A DNA stretch of 64,000 nt from Impatiens glandulifera (lineage: Eukaryota > Streptophyta > Magnoliopsida > Ericales > Balsaminaceae): assembly GCF_907164915.1 (NCBI RefSeq), contig NC_061869.1, forward strand, positions 15,663,125 through 15,727,124. The letters run 5' to 3'. Below are positions 10,246 through 23,883 of the stretch, in pieces (position 1 is the stretch's first letter; every line of letters starts with the position of its first letter). The position numbers were made by a program, and so were the translations under genes. The notes below the pieces were generated by a model. It had not been told where the DNA came from and did no database searches. It saw only the letters and a program-made list of their open reading frames with translations.

Positions 10246-13200
10246 TATATATATATATATATTTATAGTTTTTTAATATTTATTTTATTATATTTCAAAA
10301 TTTAACTTAATATAAATTAAATTATTTCATTTAAAAAAAGTACTGTTAATTATAATATATATATAAAGAGAGTTTTTTATTAATAAAATTTAATATTAAT
10401 ATATGTATAATTTTTTAATATTTATTTTATTATATTTAAAATTTTAATTTAATTTAAAAAATATTAATTAAAATAACCTATTTTTTATCAATTCAAAAAA
10501 AAAAAAATTATTTAAAACAAATAACTCATTCATCAAACAAGTTCATAAAATAATTTTAAATGGTTTAAACTTAGAAATACAACTTTTGAATTATCAATTA
10601 ATTTTATTTTTAAATAAATTAAAATTTATTTTCAAAATATGTTAATTTATTATGTTAATTTAGGGTGTACTATGGATTGAAATTTAAATTGTGTCACGTA
10701 AAATTAGAACTATCACTAATTTAGTTTTTTTTTAAATGAATAAAATATCATATTTTTTTTTATTTTAATGTATCATTTTTATTTTTTAATTAATTTATCA
10801 TGTTTATAAAATAAGATGAGATCTATAAAATAAGATGAGATTTAGTTTTTTTTTTAATTTGAGTATTTCATAATTCATTCCAACTCTACGTAGGATACCA
10901 TGGCTAGAACTTCACATAGAACTAAACTGGTTTGATTTGAGTTATTTAAATAACTTAAAAAAAATTAAATATTATTATATTCTTTTTTATTTATTAAATC
11001 GGTCAATTCATTAATAAAAATACAAAAATATTCTCTTTAAAATTATTAATTTTTAATTTATTTATATATATCAAAACTCTTTAAATACTTTTATCCAAAA
11101 ATATTTTTATCTTCTCAAAATTATTATTTATCATTATTTTTTTTATTCTCAAAATTATTCAAATAAATAATTTTAACCGACCCAAAAAGTCTATAAAATA
11201 ATTAATTTGGTTCATATTTTATAGAGGCCTTGTTTGATTCGGCGTTAATAAATCGCATATGCACGTCTGCGTAATAAGCTGCTATAGTAACTTTGCCTAA
11301 TAAACTCACGCAAAAAAAATTATAATCAAACATATAATTTGCGTTTAAACTCAATTTTCTCTCTACCTCCCTCTTCAGCGTTTAAAATTATAATATTAGT
11401 ATTTTTTTCTCTAATCATTTTTAAATATTATTTTTTATTCATTTTCTCTCATTTATTTCATTATTTTATTTATCTGTCTCATCTATTTAATCTCTTTCTA
11501 ATCATTTTATTTATTTTCTTATCCATTCTATATATTTATAATATTTTTATATATTTATATAAAATTATTATAATAAAAAAATATACATTTAAATATATTT
11601 TTATTTATATTATATGTATCTTAATATATAAAATAATTTTAAAATAAAATAAAATATAAATACTGTGATTTTTTTATTTATAATTATAGTTTCAGAAATT
11701 AACTTAGTCTTAATTAATTGTCGAAAATATCTATTACAAGATTTGGTTGGAAAGGAAGGTTGAAAGGTGAAATATATATATAATAATAATAAATTAATTT
11801 CTTTAGTCATATCATTTATTTTAAAATATATTAATTTTTAATTTAAATCATTTATTAATATTTTAAATTATATATTAACAAAAATTTATAAATATTAATA
11901 TATTAATATAATTTATTTTCAAATATATACTATTTTTTAATTTAAATCATTTATTAATATTTAAAATTAAATTAATAAATATATATAATATTAATTATTA
12001 AATAATATTATACATATAAAAAAAATAAATTGGACATATAAGCTGGATCAAATCTACACCAGCTTAACGATTAAATAAGCTAAGATTATATCAAATGTAC
12101 TTTAGAATAAGCCGAATAAATTGACGTCAATAAGCAAAATGCAGCAGTTTCATAAATAGGATGAGCCATAGAGGTTAGGCTGCTTTAGGCAAGCACATCC
12201 GGACCCTTACAAAACAAAAATTAAAAAGACTACTTTACTAATGTTTGAATTTTAAATCCTAATTAAAATTAATATAATATTTAAATAATTTAACCAACTA
12301 AATCAATTAGATTAAATTTGATACAAAATTATTAATATTTTTCAGTGTAATAAAAAAATATATAACAAATCAAATAAAAAACAATAACAAATTTTATTTT
12401 TTTGGCATCACACCAATTTTCAAAGTCGCTCACTTATATAATCTCTCATCTATAAAATTACAAGAGAACTTCAATCAAATTTTCAGTTAGACTTCACTTA
12501 AATTTGTCAAAATTGAGAATTTATATAAAATTGTTAACCAATTGTTAACTCGTAAAATCTAGAATTTATCTAAAATCGTAATGATTTAATTTGAAAAATA
12601 TTAGTTATATTATTATTATTTATATATATATATAATTAAATATTATATATATATATATATCCAATTTTAAATTTATATATATTTAAATATAAAATTAATT
12701 TAAAAAATAATAATAAGTAAATAAGACTATAAAAAACAATTTAAATTTACAAAATTAATTATATTAATTAATTTATTTGAATATATTTTTTTAATTTATA
12801 AATATAAATTTATTTTTTAATATAAAATAATCTAAAATCATAAAATCGAAATTTTTTATAAATTCGTAAAATCTTACTATCTTATTATTTTAACATATTT
12901 AAAAGTTTACTAAAAATCAAAGATTTTAAAATTAATTTTATAATTTAACCGTCTTAATTTTACATCTCACTAAACCTCCCAAATTTGAGGGTTCTAGACA
13001 AATCAATTTATAAAATTATTCTAAAAAAATGAAAGAAACAAATTTAGGAATCCCTACCATTCATGTTGAATTCAAAACTAAAACCAAGCCTTAAATTCCC
13101 AAAAAAATAAATAAAGAATGAAACTAGTCTCCCTCCAAAATTACTTGATATTTTAGTTATGTAAAAAGAATGCAAAATCTCTGTAAATCACATAAAAAAA

Positions 13201-15038
13201 TGATTTCCATTGAATGGTGGCAAAAGTGTAGGCTGAACTTGATTAACTATGATGATGCACCCTACAAACATCATTAATCTCATATAAAAAACACTAATGG
13301 TACTTCAATTTTAACTTGGAAGAAGATCTCTTGTAAGTTCAAGAACCATTACCATCATCTCTTATCGAACCATAAATAGACAAATAATCCAACTTTTGAA
13401 TTATTCCATCTTCATTTTCAAATGAAGATAATGTCCCTTACATCCTTATCCCATTGGGCAATCAAATAAAAGATGCACTATTTAGTATAAGGAATTTTTA
13501 AAACCTATGAAAGTATAGAATAATTAAATGTTTACTAAAAAAATCCTATTCCAAATAAAAAACAAATCACTAATAAGCGAAAAATGATATATTTACAGCA
13601 AAATAGTCCAGCGCATTTGATTGCATCATCGAAGTAATGTTTCTAAAACGTCAATATCATCCACTATACACATGTTCCTCATTGTTATGGAATTTCTTCA
13701 TAAGAAAATTTATAAAAGCCGAAAATTCTAATATGACATTCTTCGATATCTTTAATAAATTCGGTGAATTATATAGGCTTAATATTAATCGCGACAACAA
13801 TATCATTATATTCTTCAAAAGACTACAAAAGTAGAATCAACAAGGTAACTACAAATCACTCACTTAAAAAAAAGCACAAAAATTTGACAAATATCTTACT
13901 CTCCTCCTACTATCAATTGCAAATAACAAAGCTAAAGAATGAGTCTTTATCGTCAACCGAATAAAGGAAAAACTTCAAAGTTAAAAAATCAAATTCCACC
14001 CCTTCTCTTTTAGAACATTTCTTCCAAAAATTCATAAAAATTGGACTCAAAATATAGACTTTTGCGTGGAACTTTCGATTAATGTCAACAATTCACAACC
14101 GAATCAAAAACCAGCTAAACTCAACAAAAGCTAAGCAAAATCAATTTCCTTTTTGAAACAATATCATCAAAATCAATGATCAATTGTTCAGGTTTTTTTT
14201 TACAAAACTGGTAATGGAGCAAATATCCACATTTGGTCTGAACCATGAATTTCATATCAAGATAAATCATTTATACTAATACATTTCCTTAAAACGAAAA
14301 TTAGGACCATCTCATCATTCAAAAACTCTTTCAACCAAATTTTGAGCAAACCAAACTCAAAATTCCAATTGAAGAACCAAACCAAATAACAAGGACTGCC
14401 TTATTTTAGGAGATACAGCATTAAGGATTGTAAACGCTCAAATTCCATACAAATTTATCGGTAAATATCAAAACAGATAAATTTGAAAATGGAATCAATG
14501 AACTTTTGCTTCAATATTTGAAAAATCTTATGCAAAGCAAAAATAAATTCAGACTGGTTGAGAGTCTTGAGACAAATGGTGACAAATACTTGATTTTAAA
14601 TAGGCTCAATCTAATTTTAACTACCTTCACAACAAAAACAAAACAATAAATGCCAAAAATAAGAGATTAAACATCTCAAACATAGGAAATATGGTTTGAT
14701 TTGCAGATAAAATAAGAACTAACTTTCTATTATCCCCCACCCACAGATCACTAAATAAGAACCCATTTATAATTAAATAAAAGCCAACTAAAACCAACAT
14801 TTCTGAAAAGGCAATACTGAATGTCTTTTCTTCCTGCAATATTCAACATTTTAGAAATCCAAAATCTCTCTATGGATTGAAGGAAGGAGTATACATGCAA
14901 ATACCAGAAGAGTCGATAAATTAGAGATCCAGACCCAAACTCAGATCCAGATAGTCTAAACATTCGGGAAGTATTGCATATATAAAAAAGAATATGGAAG
15001 GAGTGTGGTACTCCGAACCATGTTCTCAATATAAATTA
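10246..15038. other. AT-rich intergenic region, no gene seen
   Basis: Starts with a short (TA)n run into which the Sirevirus appears to have inserted. Open frames here (for example 11339-11647 and 13637-13964) are low-complexity and hydrophobic or Lys/Asn-rich, as expected from AT-rich DNA, with no recognisable domain. The last few hundred bases before 15039 include the RAD23 3'UTR. The stretch from about 13050 to 14600 is less AT-rich and may be a decayed repeat that I cannot identify. Confidence 0.5.
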
Positions 15039-18000
15039 TTAATCTTCAAACTCATGCATGTGGTCCAAAAGGTAGTTAGCAGCAAGTTCCTCGTTCTTAT
15101 TGCATGCAAAGAACACCTCTAGCACAAGCGCACTATCAAAACCCATAGCTTCAAGCTGAAGAAAAAGAGAAAAAAAAAGTATCATAAAACGTTCAAATTA
15201 TAAATGAAAAACTGGATCCAATAGAAAGAGTTTCACCCCCACCTTATTTTTAATGAAAATTATTGGGAAACACTTTATGTTTTTATTTATGTCTTTGGAC
15301 CCGAATTCTAATGAGAAACGATCAATAAATTTCCCAATAAAATTCTGTTTTCAAATTTGATCTTATCTTGATCCAAATACATATCATCGAACAGGAAAGT
15401 GTTTCACAATGAAGCCAATGTCTAATAAGGAAACAGTTTGTATGCAATTAGTTGAATTGTCTAAACCTCAACTCTAATTCACATATATTTCCAAATGTGA
15501 TCTCATATGGCGCTAACAGTGGTTTCATGAAAAATTTCCTTTCCAAAAAAAATACAAAAAATAAAATACATAACATGCATTTTTACAACTGTTTGAGGTC
15601 TCCAGTGAATAACAATAATAAGAAAATAGATAACTGTCTGACTAACAAAAGGTTAAAAAAGAAATGATACTTACACGTTCAATGGCTTCACGTTCCTCGG
15701 GAGTAACAGTTACGCCCTCAGGCTCGGCTCCAGCAAGCTGGTTCAGCATATTCCTGATAAATTATTTCAATGTTAGTATTGGATGATAATATTAACAAGT
15801 AGCTGAACCGCACAAATTATTCTACTTCTTATACCCTTCTCCTCCTTCAATGGGTTCATTGATCAAACGAAGAAAATCACCCTGATGCTCCTCAATAAGC
15901 CTCATCAAATGTGGATTTTGCTTCCCTAGCTCTTGAAGCATTGGCTGTCAACCAAAAAAATAAACAGTATTTTGTCACAATCTCATTTGAAAATCACCAT
16001 AGTTAAAATTGATGGTAATTGTTTTCAGTTTGGTATAAGATTTTTTTTATCATGCTCAGATTATTTTTTGGATGCGATCCCAGATTATAGCAATGTCATT
16101 TTTGTTACTTGATTTGATATACAAAATATTTTCTTAAATCATGATCTAAATTATTGTGTAAAATTTTTGCTTTATTTAGGAAAGAGAATTTTATCTCAAT
16201 TATGATCTAATTAATTTTTGAATCATTAAACTTTTCTCAAACATAACAAATATATATTTTTAACATAATGATCAACATGAAAAAAAAGTTAGTAATAAAA
16301 TAGACAAATGAATATCTTCTTATAGTCACAAAATAAGAAACTTTTAACATGTCTTAATAAGAAGCAAACCTGCAATATTTGTGGATTCGCCTGCACCATT
16401 GCTCGTAAAGCTTGGAACTGAGACAGAAAAACAGATGCATATAAAAGTGAGAAGTCGCGAGAACTCTTGTATTCTTTATCATTCTTTTTTGGGAGATTGG
16501 AAGAAGACCGAACAGATACATACTTGTTGACTGTTACTTAGGAAATCCAGAGAGCCAGCACCAGCTGTATTGGATCCAATGTTCGGCAGACCCTGTTGAG
16601 AGAATTAACAAAGTGAACACTAGAAGACGGGTGGCATGGAATATAAATTATGTAATTAGATATTTACAAGAAGAAGAATCTTTTCATTTTTCAAATTGAA
16701 AGATTTAATAATGCATAAATGGGCATATATATGTACAGTTACGTGAAAAATATAGAAAGGAATAAAATGACATAATTATTGGTTTTCTAGTTGAGCTAAT
16801 GAGGTTGCATTTCGGATAGTCATTTGAGGTTCATTCTTCATTGTTGAAGTGGATTTGATAAAACTAAAAATATGTGTTGAATTTTGAATAACTTTAAGTG
16901 ACGAATGAGTAATAGTTATGTAAATAAGAGATGTATTATTCCTTGAGACTGTTAAGCCAAATGAAAATATAAGTTGACTTGATAAGGGCAGATTTGAAAA
17001 TACTTTTTGCATTTGGGTTTAGATAAGAAACGTTAATAAACTTATAAATATATGCCTAATGAAATTAATATTTCAAAAGTTATTGCATTTAAATTCACAT
17101 ATGCATGAGATTCTTCACAAAATAAGTGTTTCCAAATAAATGTGTCCATGATTTCACATCTAAACCCAGACCCAAGAAATGTTTCCAAATGGGCCCATAA
17201 AAATCATTAAAGATTATTACCAAGTTAAGTTGCAAATAACCTACCAAATTAAGCCATTTTTTAAAACATTTTCCCTGTGATAGTTGTTTGTTTTTTATTT
17301 TGTAACTAGGGTGTACATGCCAAATTTCCGCGCATACAAACTAATTCCCAGAAGAGACTAGCATAACAACCCACCACGAGAACATCCCACTTTAATATGA
17401 CGGGTAATAATTGTTTATATGTTGCAAATAACTAACACACCTTGAAACGGAAGTAATTACCTGAGGAAATAGGTCTAATGGATTTGCATTCGGCCCACTC
17501 GAGAAAACTGGTGCTGCTGCTTCTAGTGGAGGCTGAACAGAAGGATTTGCAGCAGCTCCAGTGGCTGGGTCTTGAGCCAGAGGTGGGATCTCAGCTTGCT
17601 CCGGAATACCCTGAAAATTGTCAAGCAATCAACAACGTAAGGATAGAAGAATACATCTTTTAGAATGACTTTAAGGAAAATGAATTATTATGTAAGTGAT
17701 AACGGTACATCCATAGTCTACTCAGAAATGAAGACATTAATTGCTTGATTGATGAAAGTTTAAAAAACAAAAAACAATCTGATTCTTCTGAAAAGGGAAA
17801 ACCTTGTTGGATGGAAAATTGGATTATTTAGATTAAATGACTAAAATATCCTTTGCATTTAATATTTGAAAAATTATAAATTATAAAATAAGCGTATTTT
17901 AGTTCATGATTTGAATGATGATGGGATAAGGGGTTATGTAGATTAAATCCAAATAACCCTCCAGCAAACAAGCCCTAATATAAGAAAAAAGGAGATCTTC

Positions 18001-20024
18001 TAAAATGAGGGGACATACAGCATACAAATATTCAACAGCCCTTTCAGGGTTATTAAAAGCAGCACGAAGAGCTCGAAGAACAGTATCTCTGTCCCAAGTC
18101 CCACCACCCATGTCAAGAATTTGCTGGACTGTTCCCTCAAGGGCATTCGCAGCATGATTTGATGTTGCCTGACCATAAACGTCAGACTCTGACCTGAGTG
18201 AAGAAAATGAGTACTAGAATCATTGAAGGAACCATATGGAATGGTATAAATCATTTATACAAGAAGAAAACCCACCCCACAGCAGGAACAGAATTGGTAG
18301 GTATTATAGACAGTGGAGCAGAATCATTGGAAACAGGCCTGTGAAGCAAAAAAAAGGACCAAGAAAATATAGACCCCATTTGGAAACTAGTATTTTGTAA
18401 ACAATCTCTTATATCACATTGGAAAATCGCAAAAGTTAACATTGAAAATGATTTTCTTTTTCGTTTGGTATAAGATTTTTCTCATTAGTGTGAGTCTTTT
18501 CATGGCAGTTCCATCAATTTAGACGCCTTATTGTGAAAAAAACAAATTGTTCCGTTCTTCCATAAGTGCCTCCATATTCCAGTTTTGTTGCTTCATTTGG
18601 TATATAAAAAAATTTCTTCTCATCATGATCAAGATTATTTGTGATTTTGACAAACATAACAAATATAGATTTTTAGATCACGATGAAAATGAAAAAAATT
18701 GATACCAAAACAGTATATGCACGGAAGATTGAACTCACGGAGTGACAGATACTGCAGGAGGTTGTGAAGCTGCAGGAGCAGGTGGTGCCTGCATGTCAAA
18801 TAACACAAGATGCTTCAAATAAATAAAGTACTGTATACAAAAGTTCCATCTACTTGACCATACGAGTAAAGAGATGTAGATGCAGAGGAAGTTAAGTAAC
18901 TATAACAACCACATTATAGGGTGGAAGTATTCGACTCTCACCGTAACTGTGGAATTGGTAGATGGTGCTGAACTTCCACTAGAGGAGTTCTTTGTCTGAC
19001 AATAGTTGTGAAAGAAAATAGTTAGAGCTTGTTTGATGAAAATGTAGATTATTGGGGATATTTGGGTTAAATGTCTAAAATATCCTTTGAACTTAACATT
19101 TAAACAGCTACGAAAAATAAAATAAGTGTAATTTGGTATTTTGATTGATGATGAGATAACCCTTCATCAAACAAGGTCTTAAGTAAACTAGAACTAAGAG
19201 TTACTAAAGACAATTTAGTTGAAAAAAAATGTCATTGGTTAAGGGATAAACAATGTTTCTTCCTCCGATAAAATGACAAGACATTTACCTTTGACAACAT
19301 GATAACAACAAAACTGTTTTCAGCAACCTTATTTTCTTCCAAAGTTGTCCCATCCTTAAGAACCTTCCCTTGATGAATAAGCATCTGCTGGGCTGCAGGA
19401 TACACCCCTGCTCCTTGTGCAGATTCTATATATTGCTTGACATCAACAATCTACAGAAGCACTTGTCAGACTAAGATGTAAACAAAGATTTTAATGAAAA
19501 ATAGATGGGAAATGAGAAGAAAGCCTTGTTGTATAACTAAATTAGCAATGAGATGAGATTTTTCGTCATTTCCAGGAAGAAACAAAGTAGAAGTACTATT
19601 CAGAAACAGTCAAATGGTTTTGTGGGCTATTTTGATTTGACATAATATTCTCAAATGTATAATCAACATCAAATTTCAAATGCTGCTTCCAAATTGTTGT
19701 TTTTCTTATTGTATTCAGATAAAACAATTTAACAAACTGTCAGATATCAGAAAACGTAAGATTTCATATCAAAATCAATGGAAAACATGAATAAGCTGCT
19801 TCTTATGCTTCCGATAGAATATGAACAGTTAAAGAGTCGAAATTCTAACTAAAACGTAAGTTTCAATTTCATGCATTCGCAATGAATGAAAACTAAACAT
19901 ATCTACATCAATCAGAAAACATAAAAGAAAAGAAAGTGAAGAAGATAAACGAACGAACCGTATCTTCAGGCTTCACTTCGATTTCGAAGTGGGTACCCTT
20001 CAAAGTCTTGACAAAAATCTTCAT
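15039..20024 (-). CDS. RAD23: RAD23 ubiquitin receptor, 12 exons, 380 aa
   Basis: Proteasome shuttle: the UBL domain binds the proteasome, the UBA domains bind ubiquitin chains, and the XPC-binding domain binds RAD4/XPC in nucleotide excision repair. Exons (high to low coordinate): 19959-20024, 19289-19450, 18942-18995, 18739-18788, 18276-18338, 18019-18193, 17461-17610, 16524-16592, 16370-16417, 15835-15944, 15675-15753, 15039-15155. All have GT-AG ends and total 1143 nt. UBL is residues 1-76 ([37 protein letters not shown]), UBA1 about 145-190 ([20 protein letters not shown]), XPC-binding about 240-310 ([20 protein letters not shown]), UBA2 about 334-380 ([20 protein letters not shown]). 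Pro/Ala/Ser-rich linkers join them. Length matches plant RAD23C/D-type proteins; the paralogue letter is not assigned. The gene looks intact. Confidence 0.96.
17801..17976. mobile_element. MITE copy in RAD23 intron 6
   Basis: Ends resemble each other in inverted orientation (ACCTTGTTGGATGG at left; the complement of CAGCAAACAAGCCCT at right). The interior shares phrases such as AAATGACTAAAATATCC with the element at 19025-19182. No coding capacity. Superfamily is uncertain because the target duplication is not clear. Confidence 0.5.
19025..19182. mobile_element. MITE copy in RAD23 intron 2
   Basis: About 158 bp with imperfect terminal inverted repeats (GAGCTTGTTTGATGAAAATG against AGACCTTGTTTGATGAAGGG). 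It lies between RAD23 exons 2 and 3. Flanking TTA/TAA could be a 3-bp PIF/Harbinger-type duplication, but this is ambiguous. Related to 17801-17976. Confidence 0.55.
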
Positions 20025-20497
20025 TTGTTCAACGTCTCTGTTAGATCCTCGATCAAGACTCGACTTTTGGGCAGAAAATCGACTTTTAATCCGCCGTCGA
20101 TGGGTCTTAGTCTACACCCTAGAGAGAGCGGAAATACTGAGAAGAATGAATGAAGAGAAAACCCAAAGGCTCAAGCATTAGGCTTTAGCTGTGTTAATCA
20201 CTGCCGAACTTCTAACACGCGTGTGAAACGACGCCGTATGTAGAGTAACAGCACATTTCTATCAAATTTTTAGGGTTGGCCAATTTTAATGGAGGAATGG
20301 GAATTTTGTAACTATAAAAGGAAAATGGAATAATATTTTTAATATATATCTTACTAAATTTTATTTTTAAATGTGATTTAATCAAAAGTTTGTGACAATT
20401 TAAACTTTTTATGCCATAATTTTGAATTAGAAAAAAATTATGTATTAAATAAAAAAAAATCAGTTTGGTATTTACCTATTAAATACTGGCGTATATA
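20025..20497 (-). promoter_or_regulatory. RAD23 5'UTR and proximal promoter
   Basis: Directly upstream of the RAD23 ATG and less AT-rich than the surroundings. An AAACGACGCCGT-type element at about 20226-20237 resembles motifs common near plant transcription starts, and a CACGCG/CGCGTG stretch is adjacent. From about 20260 outward the sequence becomes AT-rich and then enters the tandem array. No TATA box is placed with confidence. Confidence 0.4.
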
Positions 20498-21961
20498 TTA
20501 TGTCGGGCATAGTTGTGGCTTGAGTCTTTTTTTTAGCGCAAAATATACGCGCGAAGTTGAGTTTCTTTAGCAGTTTTTATTGTCGGGCATAGTTGTGGCT
20601 TGAGTCTTGGCGAAACATTTGTAAAATACTTCTCTTTACTTTATGATCGAAAATTGTTAAGTATGAGGATGAAATTAAGAGGGTAAGTGTTTTCGACCAA
20701 ATAGGTCAAACCGAATTTATTATGGTTTCTTTTTTTACCAAACATATCTCAACAATTCGGTGTGTCGGTTTAGCGTCATTGAAACCGCTCAAATCATTCA
20801 AATCTATCAAATGTATTGTCGGGTATGGTTGTGTCGAATTTATCAAATTCAAATCTATCAAATTTGTTATTTATCTATTAAATATTGGCGGGTATATATT
20901 CTGTCGGTGTTTTTTTTAGCGCCAAATTTACGCGCGAAGTTGAATTTCATTAGCAGTTTTTATTGTCGGGTATGGTTGTGGCTTGAGTCTTGGCGACGCA
21001 TTTGTAAAATACTTCTCTTTGTTTTATGACCGAAAATTGTTAAGTATGAGGATGAAATTAGAAGGGTAAGTGTTTCCGACCAAACAGGTCAAACCGAATT
21101 CATTATGGTTTCTTTTTTTACCAAACATATCTCAACAATTCGGTGTGTCGGTTTAGCGTCATTGAAACCGCTCAAATCATTCAAATCTATAAAATGTATA
21201 TTCGGGTATGGTTGTGTCGAATTTATCAAATTCAAATCTATCAAATTTGGTATTTATCTATTAAATATTGGCGGGTATATATTATGTCGGTGTTTTTTTT
21301 AGCGCCAAATTTATGCGCGAAGTTGAATTTCATTAGCAGTTTTTATTGTCGGGTATGGTTGTGGCTTGAGTCTTGGCGACGCATTTGTAAAATACTTCTC
21401 TTTGCTTTACGACCGAAAATTGTTAAGTATGAGGATGAAATTAAAAGGGTAAGTGTTTCCGACCAAACAGGTCAAACCGAATTCATTATGTTTTTTTTTA
21501 CCAAACATATCTCAACAATTCGGTGCGTCGGTTTAGCGTCATTGAAACCGCTCAAATCATTCAAATCTATCAAATGTATTGTCGGGTATGGTTGTGTCGA
21601 ATTTATCAAATTCAAATCTATCAAATTTGGTATTTATCTATTAAATTTTGGCGGGCATATATTATGTCGGTGTTTTTTTTAGCGCCAAATTTACGCGCAA
21701 AGTTGAATTTCATTAGAAGTTTTATTGTCGGGTATGGTTGTGGCTTGAGTCTTGGCGACACATTTGTAAAATACTTCTCTTTGCTTTACAACCGAAAATT
21801 ATTAAGTATGAGGATGAAACTAAAAGGGTAAGTGTTTCCGACCAAACAGGTCAAACCGAATTCATTATGGTTTCTTTTTTTACCAAATATATCTCAACAA
21901 TTCAGTGTGTCAGTTTAGTGTCATTAAAATCGCTCAAATCATTCAAATCTATCAAATGTTT
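20498..21961. repeat. Tandem array of about 380 bp units
   Basis: The phrase GTCGGGTATGGTTGTGGCTT recurs near 20501 (variant), 20581, 20965, 21347 and 21727, giving unit spacings of about 378-383 bp: three full units plus partial ones at both ends. Units are very similar, with scattered substitutions and small indels. Each unit contains a run of shorter related phrases (AAATCTATCAAAT, GTCGGGTATGGTTGTG) and the same chance ORF (for example 20722-20919, 21105-21302). I take these ORFs as repeat shadows, not genes. Confidence 0.9.
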
Positions 21962-22231
21962 AGAAAATAATATTTAAATAAGACGAGAACAAAAATTAAA
22001 CATTAAACTGATAATGATAAGTAACCTATTATAACTATTAGGTCCTAACACAGATTTAAAATGATAATAATGAGAGAATATCATAAACTCGTAAAAACTT
22101 ATTAATAGACTATCAAAGATATTAACTATAATTAGTACAAATTTAATTTTAAAATTATTGATTCATTTATAATGTAACGTTTAGTAAAAATTATTAATAT
22201 AATTTATTTGTGTTTTAAAATTTATGCTAGT

Positions 22232-23704
22232 TGTTAGGATAGGGTACAACAATGGCAGGGGGTTGGATATTTTGAATTTAAGACACATTCAATTTGATTT
22301 TAATCTTGTTAGAGATGAAAAACTGTTTCTATTCTTCACAAATCTTCGCAAACTCTTGAACGGATTCAAGTGCGGAAATGTTTGCTCGATTTGAAGTGGC
22401 AGATACAACACGGAATATATGGAAAGGAAATAACACACGGAAATAAAACTCATACATCACCCCTTTTTCTGTTTCCAAAAGGATTTTCACTAGAAGACTT
22501 TAATTCGTATAGACACTACACAAACCCAGTCAGACAAATATGACTTAACAACTGCCTATTTTGAACTTCTAGCTAACACTCTGTTGAACAAACAACCTCT
22601 ATTCAACTTATAATACTGATAATACTCTCAGGTAAACAGTAGGTGAATTACAGAATAGACTTAAAACAAGAGTAATCACAACACTTGGTAATTCATAATT
22701 GCAGAAGTTTGGGAAGCGAGTGATTTAAGTGATTCGTCGTTGTACTCTGATCGCCTTTTATAATGAAGTCGTAACAACGACCGAATCTTCCTCTTGAATA
22801 CGTGTCAGTTATCCGTTGGACGTACGCCAGGTGTACGAGATCATACATGAGAATATATCCGTTGGATCCGTGGCGTACCGGATTGTACTGTAGAATATTT
22901 GTTGGATCATAGTGTACTAGAAGGTACAAGACTGGCTGGAGAAATATTCGAGTACATGGCAGTTAAGCGTATGAAGCTGACTAGGTAGACGTTTGATAAT
23001 TGTTCGCTATGCTAATAAGTTGAGTAGATACGCGGACGCTTCTTTAGACGACGACTGAAGCAAGACATCTGCTCACACTTCTTCAGACCGGAGCGTCTGT
23101 TGAAGTGAGACGTCTGCTCGCGCACTTCTTCAGACTACACGTCTGATTAAGTTAGAGGTCTGTTCGCACACTTTTTCAGACTGCACGTCTATAGAAGTTA
23201 GACGTCTGCTCGCGCACCTCTTCAGACTAACACGTTTGTAGAAGTTAGACGTCTACTCGCGCACTGCTTCAGACTGCGCATTGTAGAAATTAGACGTCTG
23301 CTCGCGCACTTTTTCAGACTGCACGTTTGTAGAAGTTAGACATCTGCTCGCGCACTTCTTCAGACTGTACGTCTTTAAAAGTTAGACGTCCGCTCGCGCA
23401 TTTCTTCATACTGCACGTCTGATGAAGTGAGACGTATGCTCGCGCTTCTTTAGACTACATGTCTGATTAAGTGAGACGTCTGCTCGCGCTTCTTCATACT
23501 ACAAATCTAATGAAGGCATACGTCTCTTGAGTTGTACCTGCACATAGACAATTTACACAAGTTAGTTTTGTTCATAAACACATCATTAAAACTATGTTGT
23601 ATTAATTTAAACTTATTCACCTAAGTTTATTGAGACATTTTTCCTTAATTAATTATTTCTCTTTTAATTAATTCTCATTTTTCTTTATTTAACTTAATCT
23701 AACA
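22232..23704 (-). mobile_element. Solo LTR, Sirevirus type, with 5-bp target duplication
   Basis: Ends TGTTAG at 22232 and CTAACA at 23704, flanked by the perfect direct repeat CTAGT (22227-22231 and 23705-23709). Length 1473 bp with no internal domain, so it is a solo LTR left by LTR-LTR recombination. Read on the minus strand it has a TATA box (TTATAAAAGG, 22754-22763), and its downstream part (TTCCGCACTTGAA, GATTTGTGAAGAATAGAAAC) matches the fragment at 43592-44553 closely and the 3' LTR at 8956-10245 more loosely. Confidence 0.93.
23040..23530 (-). repeat. Minisatellite inside the solo LTR
   Basis: About nine degenerate units of roughly 45-60 bp built around AGACGTCTGCTCGCGCAC and CTTCTTCAGACTGCACGTCT. 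It sits upstream of the LTR TATA box in the element's orientation, so it would lie in U3 and could be an enhancer array. The neighbouring LTR fragment at 43592 carries a shorter array with AGACG/CGTCTAA motifs. Confidence 0.8.
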
Positions 23705-23883
23705 CTAGTGATTCATGAATTATGTTATAGGGTCTTATTCATATTATTTGTATTTGTTCATATAAATAAAAATAGGCATGAGTTGTTATTGATATATATT
23801 TAATCTAATTTAACAAATTTATCAATAAATCAAACCGATTATACCGATTCAATCGATTTTCTAATCGTTCAAACTGACAAACC

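Noticed and set aside
11339..11647. 102-aa ORF rich in Phe, Ile, Leu and Tyr
   Set aside because: Low-complexity AT-rich DNA; composition explains the hydrophobic translation and no domain is visible.
12000..12200. Possible MITE near AGCTGGATCAAATCTACACC
   Set aside because: No convincing inverted ends or target duplication could be paired.
20722..21831. Series of similar ORFs in the tandem array
   Set aside because: They repeat because the DNA unit repeats; different units are read in two overlapping frames, and no known domain is present.
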